From the NCBI RefSeq assembly GCF_000244875.1, contig NC_016791.1, forward strand, positions 989,501 to 1,053,500: a stretch of DNA of 64,000 bases, given 5' to 3'. The position numbers and the translations under genes were made by a program. Of this stretch, positions 29,001 through 39,775 are shown piece by piece. Each line of letters opens with the position of its first letter. Position 1 is the first letter of the stretch. The DNA is from Clostridium sp. BNL1100 (GTDB lineage Bacteria > Bacillota > Clostridia > Acetivibrionales > DSM-1351). The notes beneath the pieces are model-generated. The model saw only the letters and a list, made by a program, of their open reading frames with translations. It had not been told where the DNA came from and ran no database searches.

Positions 29001-32000
29001 TGAAAGACTTTTTAATGAAATTACATCTACCGGAATAACAATCGGGAAAATAGCACATTTTTGGGGAGTAGACAGTATTGCCATAGAGGAATGCCAAATG
29101 GGAAGTTTTGACTGTGCCCAAGATGCAGGCTTGTACAGTATTCTAAAAATTGCAAAAGCATTGGCAAAATTGGAAATACATAAAGAGATAAGACTTGATG
29201 TAATAACAAATAACGTTCATGTTGTCACAGGTGAGGAACCAACATGTCCTGAAAAGGCTACGGCATTAGCCGCAAGTATAGTAATACCACAGGAATACTC
29301 CTACATAAAAAGCAGATGTATAGACATAGTTGTACCTGAAGGACACAAAAAGGGTAGAAGCAATCTTGTACACCAATTGGGGGCAGAATTGCTGTCTGAA
29401 TCACCCGATAGGGTAATTGCATATAGAAGTGGATTCCGCTGGGTTATGATATATGAACAGGTCAAATTGGAACAACAGGTAAATACGGAGATTCCATTGA
29501 AGAGCCAAGGAGTATACCTTATTACAGGAGGACTCGGGGGAGTGGGATATGCCCTTGCGGAGCATATCGTTAAAGAGTATAAAGCAAAGGTTATTTTAAC
29601 GGGCCGAACTGTTCTCCCGGAAAGGGAAAAATGGGATTGGTGGTTGGAGACCTACCCTCAGGAAGATAAAATCAGTAATAAGATAAGAAAAATACTTGCT
29701 CTTGAAAACTATGGAACAGACATATTGTTATTTGACGCTTCTGATGCCTCTGATGAGGATAAAATGAAGTATATAGTTGACAGGGCAGAAGAAGAGTTCG
29801 GAGCTATAACAGGTGTAATTCATAGCGCAGGAGTATTGGACGGCAGTTCTTTCAGTCTGATTAACGATTTAGATTTAGCTGAATGTAAAACTCAGTTTAA
29901 TTCAAAAGTGTATGGTTTATTGGTTCTGGAGAGGATTTTCAGAGACAAAGAAACGGACTTTTGTGTATTAATGTCTTCAATTGCGTCAGTACTTGGTGGT
30001 TTGGGTCATGTTGCATATTCAGCTGCTAACCTTTTTATGGATTATTATGTTCAAAAAATAAACAGCTTTAACAATAAAAACTGGAAAAGTGTTTGCTGGA
30101 GTGAATGGCAAAAAGATAAGGGAAGTAATGAAAAAATCACAATAGGAGCAACAATTGCTGAACTTTCAATGTCACCTGATGAAGCAATCGATGCATTTGA
30201 AAGAATTTTGTCTTTTGAAGGTCAGGGACAGATTGTTTGCTCCCCCGGAGACTTGCAGCAAAGATTGAATCAATGGGTTAAACCCAATCACACTGATTCA
30301 GGGGAATCGGAAAAAAGTGAAAATATACCCAAAACTTATTACACAAGACCTGTATTATCCAACAGATATGTTGAACCACAGAGTCAAATTGAAAAAGAAC
30401 TTGCAGAAATCTGGAAAGACTTGTTCAGAATCAGTGAGGTGGGAATATTTGATGATTTCTTTGAATTGGGTGGGGACTCATTAAAGGCAATTACGGTTAT
30501 AAATAATATATATAAAAAATTCGAAGTGGAATTACCTTTGACGGACTTTTTCAAATTTTCAACAATAGAGAAGCTGGGAGCATATTTAACAGCTTCTGAT
30601 AAAAAAGCGTATATCCCAATAAACAAAGTTGAAGAAAATGAACATTATCTATTATCTTCTGCACAAAAAAGACTATACTTTATTAATCAATATGACCCCT
30701 CACTGACAACATATAACATGTCAGGGATTTTTGTATTAGAAGGCGATATCGACAAAATCCACTTTGAAAAGGTATTCAATTGCCTTATAGAAAGACATGA
30801 CTCACTTCGTACCTCTTTTGTTATGAAGGATAGTGAACCGGTTCAGATTATACATAACCAGATTGATTTTAAGATAATGTTCCATGAGTGTAATGAGAAT
30901 CAGGTTGATAATATAATTGACGATTTTATTAAGCCGTTTGATTTAAGCAAAGCTCCGTTGATACGTGTTGCACTTATCAGTCTTACTGATGGTAAATATA
31001 TTTTTATTTATGATATGCACCATATTATCTCTGACGGTGTCTCAATGAACATTCTGATAAATGACTTTATAAGTCTGTACAATGGTGAACAGCTAAAGCC
31101 ATTAAAAATGCAATATAGAGATTTTTCAGAATGGCAGAACAACCTGTATAAAGAAAATATTGATAATGTACAGGAAAAGTATTGGCTTAACCGCTTTTCA
31201 GGCGAAATACCCGTATTAAATATGCCTACGGATTATAACCGTCCTGCCGTACAAAGCTACGAAGGCGCACATACATACTTTGTATTAGACAAGTCTCGAA
31301 CCGGTAAGCTTAACGATTTGGCTGCAGAAAAGGGTGTTACGCTTTTCATGGTTCTTCTTGCGGCATACAATGTATTATTGAACCGATACACGGGGCAGGA
31401 GGAAATAATTGTGGGAACGCCTGTAGCTGGGCGACAACATGCTGATTTACAGGATATCATCGGAGTATTTGTTAACACGCTACCTCTTTTAAACCACCCA
31501 AAAGGTAGTAAAAGTTTTGTACAATTTCTTGAAGAGGTAAAGCAAAGCACTCTTGAGGCATTTGATAATCAAAGTTACCAGTTCGAACAACTGGTGGATA
31601 AGTTGAACATTCCCAAAGATATCAGCCGAAATCCGCTGTTTGATACCATGCTTGTTCTACAAAATACCGGTAACATGCTGGATACATTAAATGCTTCGGG
31701 AAAACTTCGTTTTTCTGAATATAGTCACAAGAACAACATGTCAAAATTTGATATTATGCTGACTGCTTTTGAAGATAAGGGTGAAATAACCTTTGAATTT
31801 GAATATAGCACAATGTTGTTTAAAGAAGATACAATTAATAATCTGTCCAAGCACTTTATAAATATTTTAGAGGATATTTGTGAAGCTCCCCATAAGGAAT
31901 TAAGGGAGATAAAAATACTCTCCCAAGAAGAACAAGATATTATAACAAATACTTTTAATGCTACAGCATGTGATTACATAAAAGATAAAAATGTAATTGA

Positions 32001-35000
32001 TCTGTTTGAGGAAAATGTGGCTCTGATACCTCAAAACATTGCAGTAATATATAACAATAAGTATTGGACATATGCAGAATTAAATGAACGTTCTAATCAA
32101 TTGGCACATTACTTGAGAGGTCTGGGTATAGGAAATGACACAATTGTTGGCCTTATGGTAAGGCGATCCTTTGAAATGATGGTGGGAATATATGCGATAT
32201 TGAAGGCCGGGGGTGCATATTTACCTATAGACCCCGAGTATCCCCAAACACGCATAAATTATATGATTAATGACAGCGGAATTGAGTTTATACTGACCGA
32301 TAGGAATACTGTTACTTCATCCGATATTAAAGGCAAAATTGTTTATCTGGATGACGATTATTCAAAGGAAAGTAAAACAAATCCAAATAATATAACCCAG
32401 CCAAACAGTTTAGCATATGTTATCTATACTTCAGGGTCAACTGGAAATCCCAAGGGTGCAATGATTGAGCATACGTCTTTAATGAACAGATTGATATGGA
32501 TGCAAAAAAATACGCCCATAAATCAAGGAGATGTTGTTCTTCAGAAAACCACATTTTCTTTTGATGTATCAGTTTGGGAGATACTCTGGTGGGGTATGCA
32601 GGGAGCGGTAGTATGTCTTTTGGAAAACGAAGGGGAGAAAAATCCTCAGTCCATAGTTGAAGCCATTTATAACAATAAGGTGACTACACTTCACTTTGTT
32701 CCATCAATGTTTAATGCATTTTTGAGTTATTTGGATACATGTTCCGAAGCGTACAAGCTTAATAGCTTAAAGTATATAATTACAAGTGGTGAAGCACTGA
32801 CACTTGATATGGTAAATAGATTTAATTACATACTCAGAAATAATACCGGAGTATGTTTGGTAAATCTTTACGGACCCACAGAGGCGACCATAGACGTATC
32901 CTATTTTAACTGTCCCCGTAATACAACAGGTATACAGTCTATTCCAATCGGAAAACCAATAGATAATATAAGACTGTATATTACAAATGAGGACGGTCGC
33001 CTTCAACCTATTGGTGTGCCGGGTGAGCTATGTATCGGTGGTGTAGGCCTGGCAAGAGGATATCTCAATAAAGAGGTTCTGACAAAGGAGAAGTTTATTT
33101 TTAATCCATTTGTTAACGGAGAGCGCCTATATAAAACCGGAGATCTGGCAAAGTGGAATGAAGACGGGAATATAGAGTATCTGGGAAGAATAGATAATCA
33201 GGTTAAGATAAGAGGATTCAGAATTGAACTTGGGGAAATTGAAGGTGCATTAAGGAAGATTGACGGAATAACTGATTCTGTTGTAATTGATGTTGATGAT
33301 GAGACGGGTAAAAGTTTGTGTGCATACATTGTCACTGATAAGGAGATTTCTCCAAACAATTTGAGAACTGCTCTTGGAGGTGTTTTACCTGACTATATGG
33401 TTCCATCATATTATGTGACAATAGAAAAAATCCCTTTGACAGCCAATGGAAAATTGAATAGAAAGGCTTTGCCAAAGCCAAACAAAGTTTTAGTGAGAAA
33501 GACTTATGTTCCACCTGAGAATAATACTCAAATGGTGCTTTGCCAAATTTGGGGTGATGTTTTAGGCATTGAACGTGTTGGAACTTTAGATAATTTCTTT
33601 GAAATTGGCGGAGATTCAATTAAAGCGCTGCAAATATTAGCCCGTCTTTATCAGCATGGATTACAATTTACAATAAAGAATCTTTTTAAATATCCTACTG
33701 TAAAAGAGTTGTCCTCACATGTTAAATCAGTTGTGTACGAAACAGGTAAAGAGTTTGAAGCTGGGGAATTACCTTTGACTCCTATTCAGAAATTATTCTT
33801 TAAAAAGAGTAGTGAAGACAATCACCATTTTAATCAATCAGTTATGATTTTCAATAAAGATGAATTCTCCGTTAAGGCTTTAAAAAATGCTCTTAACGGG
33901 ATTATAAGGCATCATGATGCAATCAGAATGGTATATAAGATGCAGGGTAATGAAATTATTCAGTACAATAATGATGAATCTGCAAATCTGTATGACTTTT
34001 ATGAATATACACTTACAGACTGCGAATATATAAAAACGATTGAGGAGCAATGTGAATTACTTCAAAGCAGTATTAACCTAAGTACAGGTCCTCTGGTGAA
34101 AATCGGACTATTTCACACATCTGCAGGAGAATATCTGGCTATAATAATTCATCACCTTGTTGTAGACGGGGTATCCTGGAGAATACTCCTTGAAGACCTT
34201 AAGCTTGCATATGACCAGTCCTTGAAGGAAAACAAGATAGTGCTTCCTTCAAAAACAGCTTCATTTCAACAGTGGGCAAAGGAATTGAAGGAACATGCCA
34301 ATTCCGATTCAGTATACAAAAATGTTCAATATTGGAGAGATATATTGAATGTACCTGTACCAAGATTACCAAGGGATTTTCAAGCCTCTGATATAAGAAG
34401 AAACAAATACAAGGAAGCAGTTTCAATAACCTTTACAAGTGATGAAACAAACGATCTGTTAAAGAATATACACAATACATATCATACTAAAATAGAAGAC
34501 ATTCTACTGGCAGGACTTGGAATGGCGTTGAAATCCTGGAGTGGAAATGATAAGGCACTTATTGCACTTGAGGGACATGGACGTGAGGAGCTGTTTCAGG
34601 ATTTACCCATAGCTCGTACAGTTGGATGGTTTACGTCATTATCTCCGGTGCTACTGGATATGGGCAGTGTAAATAAATTATCATATTATCTCCGGATGAT
34701 AAAAGAAAACCTTCGTAAGATACCCCATGGTGGTATAGAATTCGGATTATATCAATATATCAGAAACAGAGGGGAAGAGGAAAAGTCATTTGAAAGCCTT
34801 GAACCCGAGATTATGTTTAATTATATGGGACAGTTTGATAAAGAGTTGGTTTCAGATTATTTTGAAGTTGCTCAGCAATCCTGCGGGAAGGAAGTAAGTC
34901 CCGAAGGCACTCCGTGGTATGCTTTGGATATTAATTGCATTACTATAGACGGATGTTTGAAAGTAACAGCTTCCTTTGATAAAAATGAATTTAAAAGTGA

Positions 35001-38000
35001 AACAATCAGTAATTTGATGGAGATTTACAAATCCAGTCTCCAAGAAATAATACTGCATTGCAAAACTCGGAAGCCGGAACTTGGATCACCTGCTGATTTT
35101 AAACTGGACATGCCCTTGGAAAGCTTCGATAAGCTGACTGAGAGTTTATATACAAATATTAAATGGAATAATGAAAAGGAACGAATAATACAGGACATAT
35201 ACAAGCTCTCTCCCATGCAGGAAGGAATATTGTTTCATGCTGTTTCAAGCAACTCAGAGACATATTTCCAACAGTGTGCCTTTGATATATCCGGAAAACT
35301 CGAAATTGATTTATTGGAAAAAGGCCTTAATGAAATAGTTAAGAGATATGATATTTTACGTACGGTGTTTGTTTATGAGGGACTTTCCAATCCTCTCCAA
35401 GTTGTATTGAAGGAAAGAAGGATATCAGTTCTCTATGAGGATATTTCCGGCATGGATGACCATAAAAAGCATGAATATTATAAGGCATTTAAGAAACTGG
35501 AACGTGAAACCGGTTTTAATGTAACAAGAGACAGTCTTATAAAAATGTCTGTACTTTATTGGGGAGACGGACAATACAAGCTTATATGGAGTTTTCATCA
35601 TATACTGATGGACGGATGGTGCCTAAGTATACTATTTGGTGAACTCCTGAAACGATATACCTGTTTTTACGGAAAAAATAAATTAGAGTTTCCTCAGGTA
35701 ACTTCCTACAGGAATTATATCGAATGGCTTGAAAAGAATGATGAAAATTCAGCATTACAATATTGGGGCAAGTATTTACAGGGTTATAATACTCAGGCAT
35801 TATTGCCCCAAAGGAATAAAAGGGAAGACCAGAGTTACAAACAAAAGCAGTTCAGTATGAACCTTGATGAAGAGTGTGTCAGAAAGATTGAGGACATAAG
35901 TAAGAAGTATCACGTAACACAGAATACAGTTATTCAGAGTGTTTGGGGGATTCTTTTACAAAAATACACCGGTAATGAGGATGTGGTGTTCGGTGCTGTT
36001 GTATCAGGGCGCCCTGCAGAAATAGAAAATATCGAAAATATGCTTGGATTATTTATTAATACGATTCCGGTACGCTTTAGCACTGAATCATGGACTAAGT
36101 TCAGTGAGTTGGTAATGGCTCGGCAGGATGAAGCACTTGAATCTGAGCAATATAGCTTTATATCTCTTTCAAAAGTACAGGCTGCATCAGAACTAAAACA
36201 AGGACTATTTGACCACATTATTATTTATGAAAACTATCCCCTGGGACAAAATGCCTCAGAAGCTGCCGGATACGAAAGTACAGGCTTTATAGTTGAGGGG
36301 GTTGAAGCATTTGAGCAGACAAACTACGATTTGAATATTATTGTAAACTCTGCAAATGGAATTGAAATAGATTTTAGTTATAATGCTAATGTTTACGAGG
36401 AATGGTTGATAGAACAGATAGCAAGACACTTGGGGACAATAATAAAACAGGTTTCCGATAATTTTGAAATAACTATAGAGGATATAGACCTTCTCCAGGA
36501 AGAAGAACGTCAACAATTGCTATACGAATTTAATGATACCTATTGTGATTATTCCAGAGGAGATACCATTATTGATTTATTTGAAAAGCAGGTGGGATTA
36601 ACACCTGAGGCTACTGCTTTGATATATCACAATGAAATACTTACGTATAGAGAATTAAATGAACGCTCAAACAGATTGGCACATTATTTAAGAAGACAGG
36701 GTTTCAAACCGAATATGGTTGCAGGAATTATGTTAAAGCGTTCCTTTGATATGATGATAGCCATTGTAGGTATCCTAAAAGCAGGGGGAGCATACCTGCC
36801 TATTGATCCGGAACTTCCGGAAGAACGTATTTCATATATGCTGGAAGACTGTGACGGCAAGTTCTTGCTTGTGGATAAGCAAAAATCTATTTCCTGGGAT
36901 TTTAAAGGGCAAGTAATAAACATTATTGAATCTGAGAAAGAACCGTATTACAATCCTGAAAAAGTGAATATACCTTCAGATCTCGCCTATGTCATATATA
37001 CCTCAGGCTCTACCGGAAAACCTAAAGGAGTAATGATTGAACATCGAGCAGTAAATAACTTTATAACAGGTATGAGCAGAAAAATAGACTTTTCAGCCGG
37101 AAAAACTATTTTAGCCCTTACCACAATTTCGTTTGATATTTTTGTACTTGAAACAATATTGGCACTTACAAAGGGCTTAAAAGTTGTAATTGCCGATGAA
37201 CAAAGTCAAAAAGATATTGGTATGGTTTGTGAACTGATCCGTAAAAATAATATTGATATGGTTCAAATGACACCTTCAAGGGCACAACTGTTCCTGAGTG
37301 ACAAGAAATGGTCAAAGTACCTTACCTGCTTAAAGGAAATTATCATAGGAGGGGAGCCTTTCACGGAGAACCTTCTGGGATATCTTGAAGGTCTTGAGGG
37401 CTTAAAGGTGTATAACGTATATGGACCAACTGAAACCACAGTCTGGTCTACTATCAAAGAACTAACAGGACAAAAACAAGTAAATATAGGTAACCCAATT
37501 GCAAACACACAAATTTATATACTAAATAGCAAAAAACAGCTCATACCAAAAGGGGTAAAAGGTGAACTATACATTGGCGGAGATGGGCTCGCCAGAGGCT
37601 ATATATCAAATAATAAATTAACAGAAGAAAAATTCATACAAAATCCTTTTATTCCAAATGAGAGAATATATAAAACCGGAGATATTTCAAAATGGCTATA
37701 TAACGGAGAAATTCAGTGTTATGGCAGGATGGACCATCAGATAAAAATCATGGGTTACAGAATTGAACTGGGAGAAATAGAACACCTGATATCCAAGCAT
37801 GAACTTGTATCTGATGTAGTTGTATCAAAAATAACTACCTTGTCCAATACTGATTCCTTGGTTTCCTTTATTGTTGTTAAAGATGAGGGACAGAAAGAAG
37901 AACTGATTAATTCACTGAATGAATTTCTATCCCACAGTTTACCGGCTTATATGATTCCTTCAAAAAACATAGTCATTGATAGTATACCAAGATTAATAAA

Positions 38001-39699
38001 CGGAAAAACCGACTATAGAGCTTTGAACGAAATAGCTAATGATTTTAAGGATGTAGACAAAAAAAAGCTACCCGGAGATGAATTTGAGCAAAAAATATAT
38101 GAGATCTGGTCGGGTATTCTTGGTACGAACCAATTTGATATTGAAACAAGTTTCTTTTATCTTGGCGGTAACTCTCTAAACCTCATGAAACTGGTTTCTG
38201 ATTTAAATACTGCATTTAATGTAAGTATACCGCTGGGGACTCTGTTTACAAACAACACAATTGAAATGCAATCGGCGATTATCAAAAAGTGGTCAACCGA
38301 TGGTTCAGATAACATAATATTGCCTGCTGAAAACAGAGAATATTACCCTTTATCCTTTGCACAAAAAGGGTTGTATATTCTAGATTTACTGTATAAAGAC
38401 AATACAATGTACAATATTTCAGAGATTGTAGAATTGGAGGGTGATTTAGATATCTCCTTGATTCAAAGTATTTTTGACAATCTGATTGTAAGACATGAGA
38501 GCTTAAGAACCGCTTTTATCAGTGTAGATGGGGTACCGGTACAAAAAATAATGGACAAGGTGGATTTTCAAATTGAATTCATTGAAAAAGGGTCCGAAAA
38601 CATTGAAAGTACGGTACAAAAATTAATCAGGCCATTTAATCTGAGTAAACCACCTCTGCTTAGAGTGGGAATTGTCAAATTGGAAAATAAAAGACATCTG
38701 TTAGTTATAGACATGCATCACATAATTACTGATGCAATTTCTATTGGAATTATAATCAAGGATTTTTTGAGCATATACCAGCAAAAGGAATTGCCTAAAT
38801 TGAAGCTGCAATATAAAGACTATGCCGTATGGCAAGATAGTTCAAGATATCAGGATAAATTAAAAAAACAGGAAGTATACTGGTTATCCCGTTTTAATGG
38901 GGTTATTCCACAACTGAATCTTCCGATTGATTTTGAAAGACCGCCGGTTCAGACTTATGGAGGAGCCAGTGTGGCTTTTGAACTGGATAAGGAAGAGGTC
39001 TCCTTGTTGAGAAAGCTCTGTGTTGACTTGGATTCCACATTATACACAGTATTATTGACTGTATTTAATATTTTTCTTTATAAGATAACCGGACAGACGG
39101 ATATAATTCTGGGAACCCCGGTTTCAGGTCGTACTATGGGAGACGTTGAACATTTAGTGGGAATGTTTGTAAACACAGTCATCCTCAGAAATAAACTGGA
39201 ACGTACCCAATCATTTGAGGAAGTATTTTCTCAAATAAAATTGAATACCGTGACAGCATTCAGCAACCAAGATTATCCTTTTAATGAGCTAGTCAAAAGG
39301 GTATGTTCAAAAAGGGATTTAAGTAGAAATCCTATTTTTAATGTAATGTTCCAGCTGCAGGATTTTGAAGTCCCAAGGGTAAGCTTAGATGGTTTGAAGA
39401 TAAACCCATTTGAAAGAAGCATAAATTCAAATTTTGATATGACTTTTTCCGTAACAGATACGGGTGAAACCATTAAAGTTAATATTATTTATAATATCAG
39501 TTTGTTCAAAAATGAGACGGTGGAAAAGTGGAAGACATATTTTATTGCAACTCTTAACCGGATTCTAGCTGATAGAACTGTTAAATTAACGGATATACAG
39601 GATTTTAAAGATGATTATGAGTACAAAGAATTAAAATCCATTGAAAGTGACTTGGAAGTACCATTTGCGGTTGATATTGATTTTGATTTTGATAATTAA
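26026..39699 (+). CDS. PKS-NRPS hybrid: KS-AT-KR-ACP-C-A(Ser)-PCP-E-C-A(Gly)-PCP-C
   Basis: 4557 residues. KS Cys180. AT Ser627 in G-Y-S-F-G-E with Y-A-M-H-S near 736, an intermediate between malonyl HAFH and methylmalonyl YASH types. KR from ~1162. ACP Ser1485. C1 (HHIISDG near 1665). A1 code D-V-W-H-I-S-L-I-D-K, serine. PCP Ser2531. E domain about 2580-3040 (HHLVVDGVSWR near 2709, EGHGRE, TVGWFTS), giving D-Ser. C2 with SPMQEGILFH and HHILMDGW near 3191, the D-accepting type expected after E. A2 code D-I-L-Q-I-G-V-V-W-K, glycine. PCP Ser4050. The terminal C3 reads H-H-I-I-T-D-A (usual Gly replaced by Ala) near 4231. Predicted output: ketide, D-Ser, Gly, passed to the next NRPS. Confidence 0.95.
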   Translation: MNKVEYSGNEIAVIGMSGRFPRAGNISELWDNLKAGKECITFFSQEELLSAGIDIHEIENPNYIKAHGHLEEAEKFDNDFFGYSNIEALVMDPQIRILHEVVWEALEDAGYNPETYKKPIGLYVGASDNLYWQIVSSFSKDDSVSEGFGTFLLNNKDFIATQIAYKLNLKGPVIDLSTACSTSLVGIHMACQALLSGECDIALAGGVTISLPLKKGYMYEKDMVLSSDGHCRAFDEGGSGFVEGSGVGVVALKLLEDALNDGDDIYAVIKGSAINNDGNRKVGYTAPSIEGQAEVIRLAHRVAEVEPSTISYIETHGTGTRLGDVVEIEALRQAFGKQEKNYCALGTIKSSVGHLDFAAGVAGFIKTALMLKHKLIPPVVNFNTPNSQLNLENSPFYINKELIDWKKEDTQLRAGVSSFGIGGTNAHIVLEEAPKALNEPQQEGQWNVLALSARSLQALDRMTDNLAHYLEANPDVNPADVAYTLHTGRKLFKYRRTLVFSGINDAIDALKAKDNRNIKAFFSEKDKKSVIFMFAGQGSQYVNMGLELYEKEPVFRMAFDNCRVILKGLVNFDIKDVLYPVKEKEQEAQQKINQTELTQLVIFVFEYSLTKLLIHWGIKPDAMIGYSFGEYTAALISGVFSLEDALELIVARGKLMKSLNTGAMLSVPLTETELVPLINEFNLINNSTADSDTLRVSIAIINGFSCIVSGSAESIDTFDKYMKQKRYLCMKVPVSYAMHSQELAPIVEEFKIKVQSITLNKHSIPYISGLTGTWITGEQATDPEYWTRHLIQPIRFSDGMEKLLEDSDTVFVEVGPGRDLSVLMNRFIENEPERILNTVHVQHDGKSDIYFLLNKIAQLWRCGIKINWKNFYGAEKRQHINLPTYPFEGKRFWIDSNPKDVFRNEKTISLYKKENIAEWFYVPQWVRSTPGYNCKSNSSQWLIFRDTLGISDEIIKYFTKNGINVVTVTMGKSYERVDKKRFIIDPTQSGDYERLFNEITSTGITIGKIAHFWGVDSIAIEECQMGSFDCAQDAGLYSILKIAKALAKLEIHKEIRLDVITNNVHVVTGEEPTCPEKATALAASIVIPQEYSYIKSRCIDIVVPEGHKKGRSNLVHQLGAELLSESPDRVIAYRSGFRWVMIYEQVKLEQQVNTEIPLKSQGVYLITGGLGGVGYALAEHIVKEYKAKVILTGRTVLPEREKWDWWLETYPQEDKISNKIRKILALENYGTDILLFDASDASDEDKMKYIVDRAEEEFGAITGVIHSAGVLDGSSFSLINDLDLAECKTQFNSKVYGLLVLERIFRDKETDFCVLMSSIASVLGGLGHVAYSAANLFMDYYVQKINSFNNKNWKSVCWSEWQKDKGSNEKITIGATIAELSMSPDEAIDAFERILSFEGQGQIVCSPGDLQQRLNQWVKPNHTDSGESEKSENIPKTYYTRPVLSNRYVEPQSQIEKELAEIWKDLFRISEVGIFDDFFELGGDSLKAITVINNIYKKFEVELPLTDFFKFSTIEKLGAYLTASDKKAYIPINKVEENEHYLLSSAQKRLYFINQYDPSLTTYNMSGIFVLEGDIDKIHFEKVFNCLIERHDSLRTSFVMKDSEPVQIIHNQIDFKIMFHECNENQVDNIIDDFIKPFDLSKAPLIRVALISLTDGKYIFIYDMHHIISDGVSMNILINDFISLYNGEQLKPLKMQYRDFSEWQNNLYKENIDNVQEKYWLNRFSGEIPVLNMPTDYNRPAVQSYEGAHTYFVLDKSRTGKLNDLAAEKGVTLFMVLLAAYNVLLNRYTGQEEIIVGTPVAGRQHADLQDIIGVFVNTLPLLNHPKGSKSFVQFLEEVKQSTLEAFDNQSYQFEQLVDKLNIPKDISRNPLFDTMLVLQNTGNMLDTLNASGKLRFSEYSHKNNMSKFDIMLTAFEDKGEITFEFEYSTMLFKEDTINNLSKHFINILEDICEAPHKELREIKILSQEEQDIITNTFNATACDYIKDKNVIDLFEENVALIPQNIAVIYNNKYWTYAELNERSNQLAHYLRGLGIGNDTIVGLMVRRSFEMMVGIYAILKAGGAYLPIDPEYPQTRINYMINDSGIEFILTDRNTVTSSDIKGKIVYLDDDYSKESKTNPNNITQPNSLAYVIYTSGSTGNPKGAMIEHTSLMNRLIWMQKNTPINQGDVVLQKTTFSFDVSVWEILWWGMQGAVVCLLENEGEKNPQSIVEAIYNNKVTTLHFVPSMFNAFLSYLDTCSEAYKLNSLKYIITSGEALTLDMVNRFNYILRNNTGVCLVNLYGPTEATIDVSYFNCPRNTTGIQSIPIGKPIDNIRLYITNEDGRLQPIGVPGELCIGGVGLARGYLNKEVLTKEKFIFNPFVNGERLYKTGDLAKWNEDGNIEYLGRIDNQVKIRGFRIELGEIEGALRKIDGITDSVVIDVDDETGKSLCAYIVTDKEISPNNLRTALGGVLPDYMVPSYYVTIEKIPLTANGKLNRKALPKPNKVLVRKTYVPPENNTQMVLCQIWGDVLGIERVGTLDNFFEIGGDSIKALQILARLYQHGLQFTIKNLFKYPTVKELSSHVKSVVYETGKEFEAGELPLTPIQKLFFKKSSEDNHHFNQSVMIFNKDEFSVKALKNALNGIIRHHDAIRMVYKMQGNEIIQYNNDESANLYDFYEYTLTDCEYIKTIEEQCELLQSSINLSTGPLVKIGLFHTSAGEYLAIIIHHLVVDGVSWRILLEDLKLAYDQSLKENKIVLPSKTASFQQWAKELKEHANSDSVYKNVQYWRDILNVPVPRLPRDFQASDIRRNKYKEAVSITFTSDETNDLLKNIHNTYHTKIEDILLAGLGMALKSWSGNDKALIALEGHGREELFQDLPIARTVGWFTSLSPVLLDMGSVNKLSYYLRMIKENLRKIPHGGIEFGLYQYIRNRGEEEKSFESLEPEIMFNYMGQFDKELVSDYFEVAQQSCGKEVSPEGTPWYALDINCITIDGCLKVTASFDKNEFKSETISNLMEIYKSSLQEIILHCKTRKPELGSPADFKLDMPLESFDKLTESLYTNIKWNNEKERIIQDIYKLSPMQEGILFHAVSSNSETYFQQCAFDISGKLEIDLLEKGLNEIVKRYDILRTVFVYEGLSNPLQVVLKERRISVLYEDISGMDDHKKHEYYKAFKKLERETGFNVTRDSLIKMSVLYWGDGQYKLIWSFHHILMDGWCLSILFGELLKRYTCFYGKNKLEFPQVTSYRNYIEWLEKNDENSALQYWGKYLQGYNTQALLPQRNKREDQSYKQKQFSMNLDEECVRKIEDISKKYHVTQNTVIQSVWGILLQKYTGNEDVVFGAVVSGRPAEIENIENMLGLFINTIPVRFSTESWTKFSELVMARQDEALESEQYSFISLSKVQAASELKQGLFDHIIIYENYPLGQNASEAAGYESTGFIVEGVEAFEQTNYDLNIIVNSANGIEIDFSYNANVYEEWLIEQIARHLGTIIKQVSDNFEITIEDIDLLQEEERQQLLYEFNDTYCDYSRGDTIIDLFEKQVGLTPEATALIYHNEILTYRELNERSNRLAHYLRRQGFKPNMVAGIMLKRSFDMMIAIVGILKAGGAYLPIDPELPEERISYMLEDCDGKFLLVDKQKSISWDFKGQVINIIESEKEPYYNPEKVNIPSDLAYVIYTSGSTGKPKGVMIEHRAVNNFITGMSRKIDFSAGKTILALTTISFDIFVLETILALTKGLKVVIADEQSQKDIGMVCELIRKNNIDMVQMTPSRAQLFLSDKKWSKYLTCLKEIIIGGEPFTENLLGYLEGLEGLKVYNVYGPTETTVWSTIKELTGQKQVNIGNPIANTQIYILNSKKQLIPKGVKGELYIGGDGLARGYISNNKLTEEKFIQNPFIPNERIYKTGDISKWLYNGEIQCYGRMDHQIKIMGYRIELGEIEHLISKHELVSDVVVSKITTLSNTDSLVSFIVVKDEGQKEELINSLNEFLSHSLPAYMIPSKNIVIDSIPRLINGKTDYRALNEIANDFKDVDKKKLPGDEFEQKIYEIWSGILGTNQFDIETSFFYLGGNSLNLMKLVSDLNTAFNVSIPLGTLFTNNTIEMQSAIIKKWSTDGSDNIILPAENREYYPLSFAQKGLYILDLLYKDNTMYNISEIVELEGDLDISLIQSIFDNLIVRHESLRTAFISVDGVPVQKIMDKVDFQIEFIEKGSENIESTVQKLIRPFNLSKPPLLRVGIVKLENKRHLLVIDMHHIITDAISIGIIIKDFLSIYQQKELPKLKLQYKDYAVWQDSSRYQDKLKKQEVYWLSRFNGVIPQLNLPIDFERPPVQTYGGASVAFELDKEEVSLLRKLCVDLDSTLYTVLLTVFNIFLYKITGQTDIILGTPVSGRTMGDVEHLVGMFVNTVILRNKLERTQSFEEVFSQIKLNTVTAFSNQDYPFNELVKRVCSKRDLSRNPIFNVMFQLQDFEVPRVSLDGLKINPFERSINSNFDMTFSVTDTGETIKVNIIYNISLFKNETVEKWKTYFIATLNRILADRTVKLTDIQDFKDDYEYKELKSIESDLEVPFAVDIDFDFDN

Positions 39700-39775
39700 A
39701 AAATTCAGTGAGCTATTGGGCAAGGTAGAGGAATTTTTTCTTGTTCTGATAAGAAAGGGAGGGGGATTATATTTT

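Noticed and set aside
39641-39775. Upstream in-frame start for the U32-like gene
   Set aside because: It overlaps the end of the preceding NRPS and encodes a non-conserved hydrophobic stretch without a ribosome site; the ATG at 39776 has a strong one.
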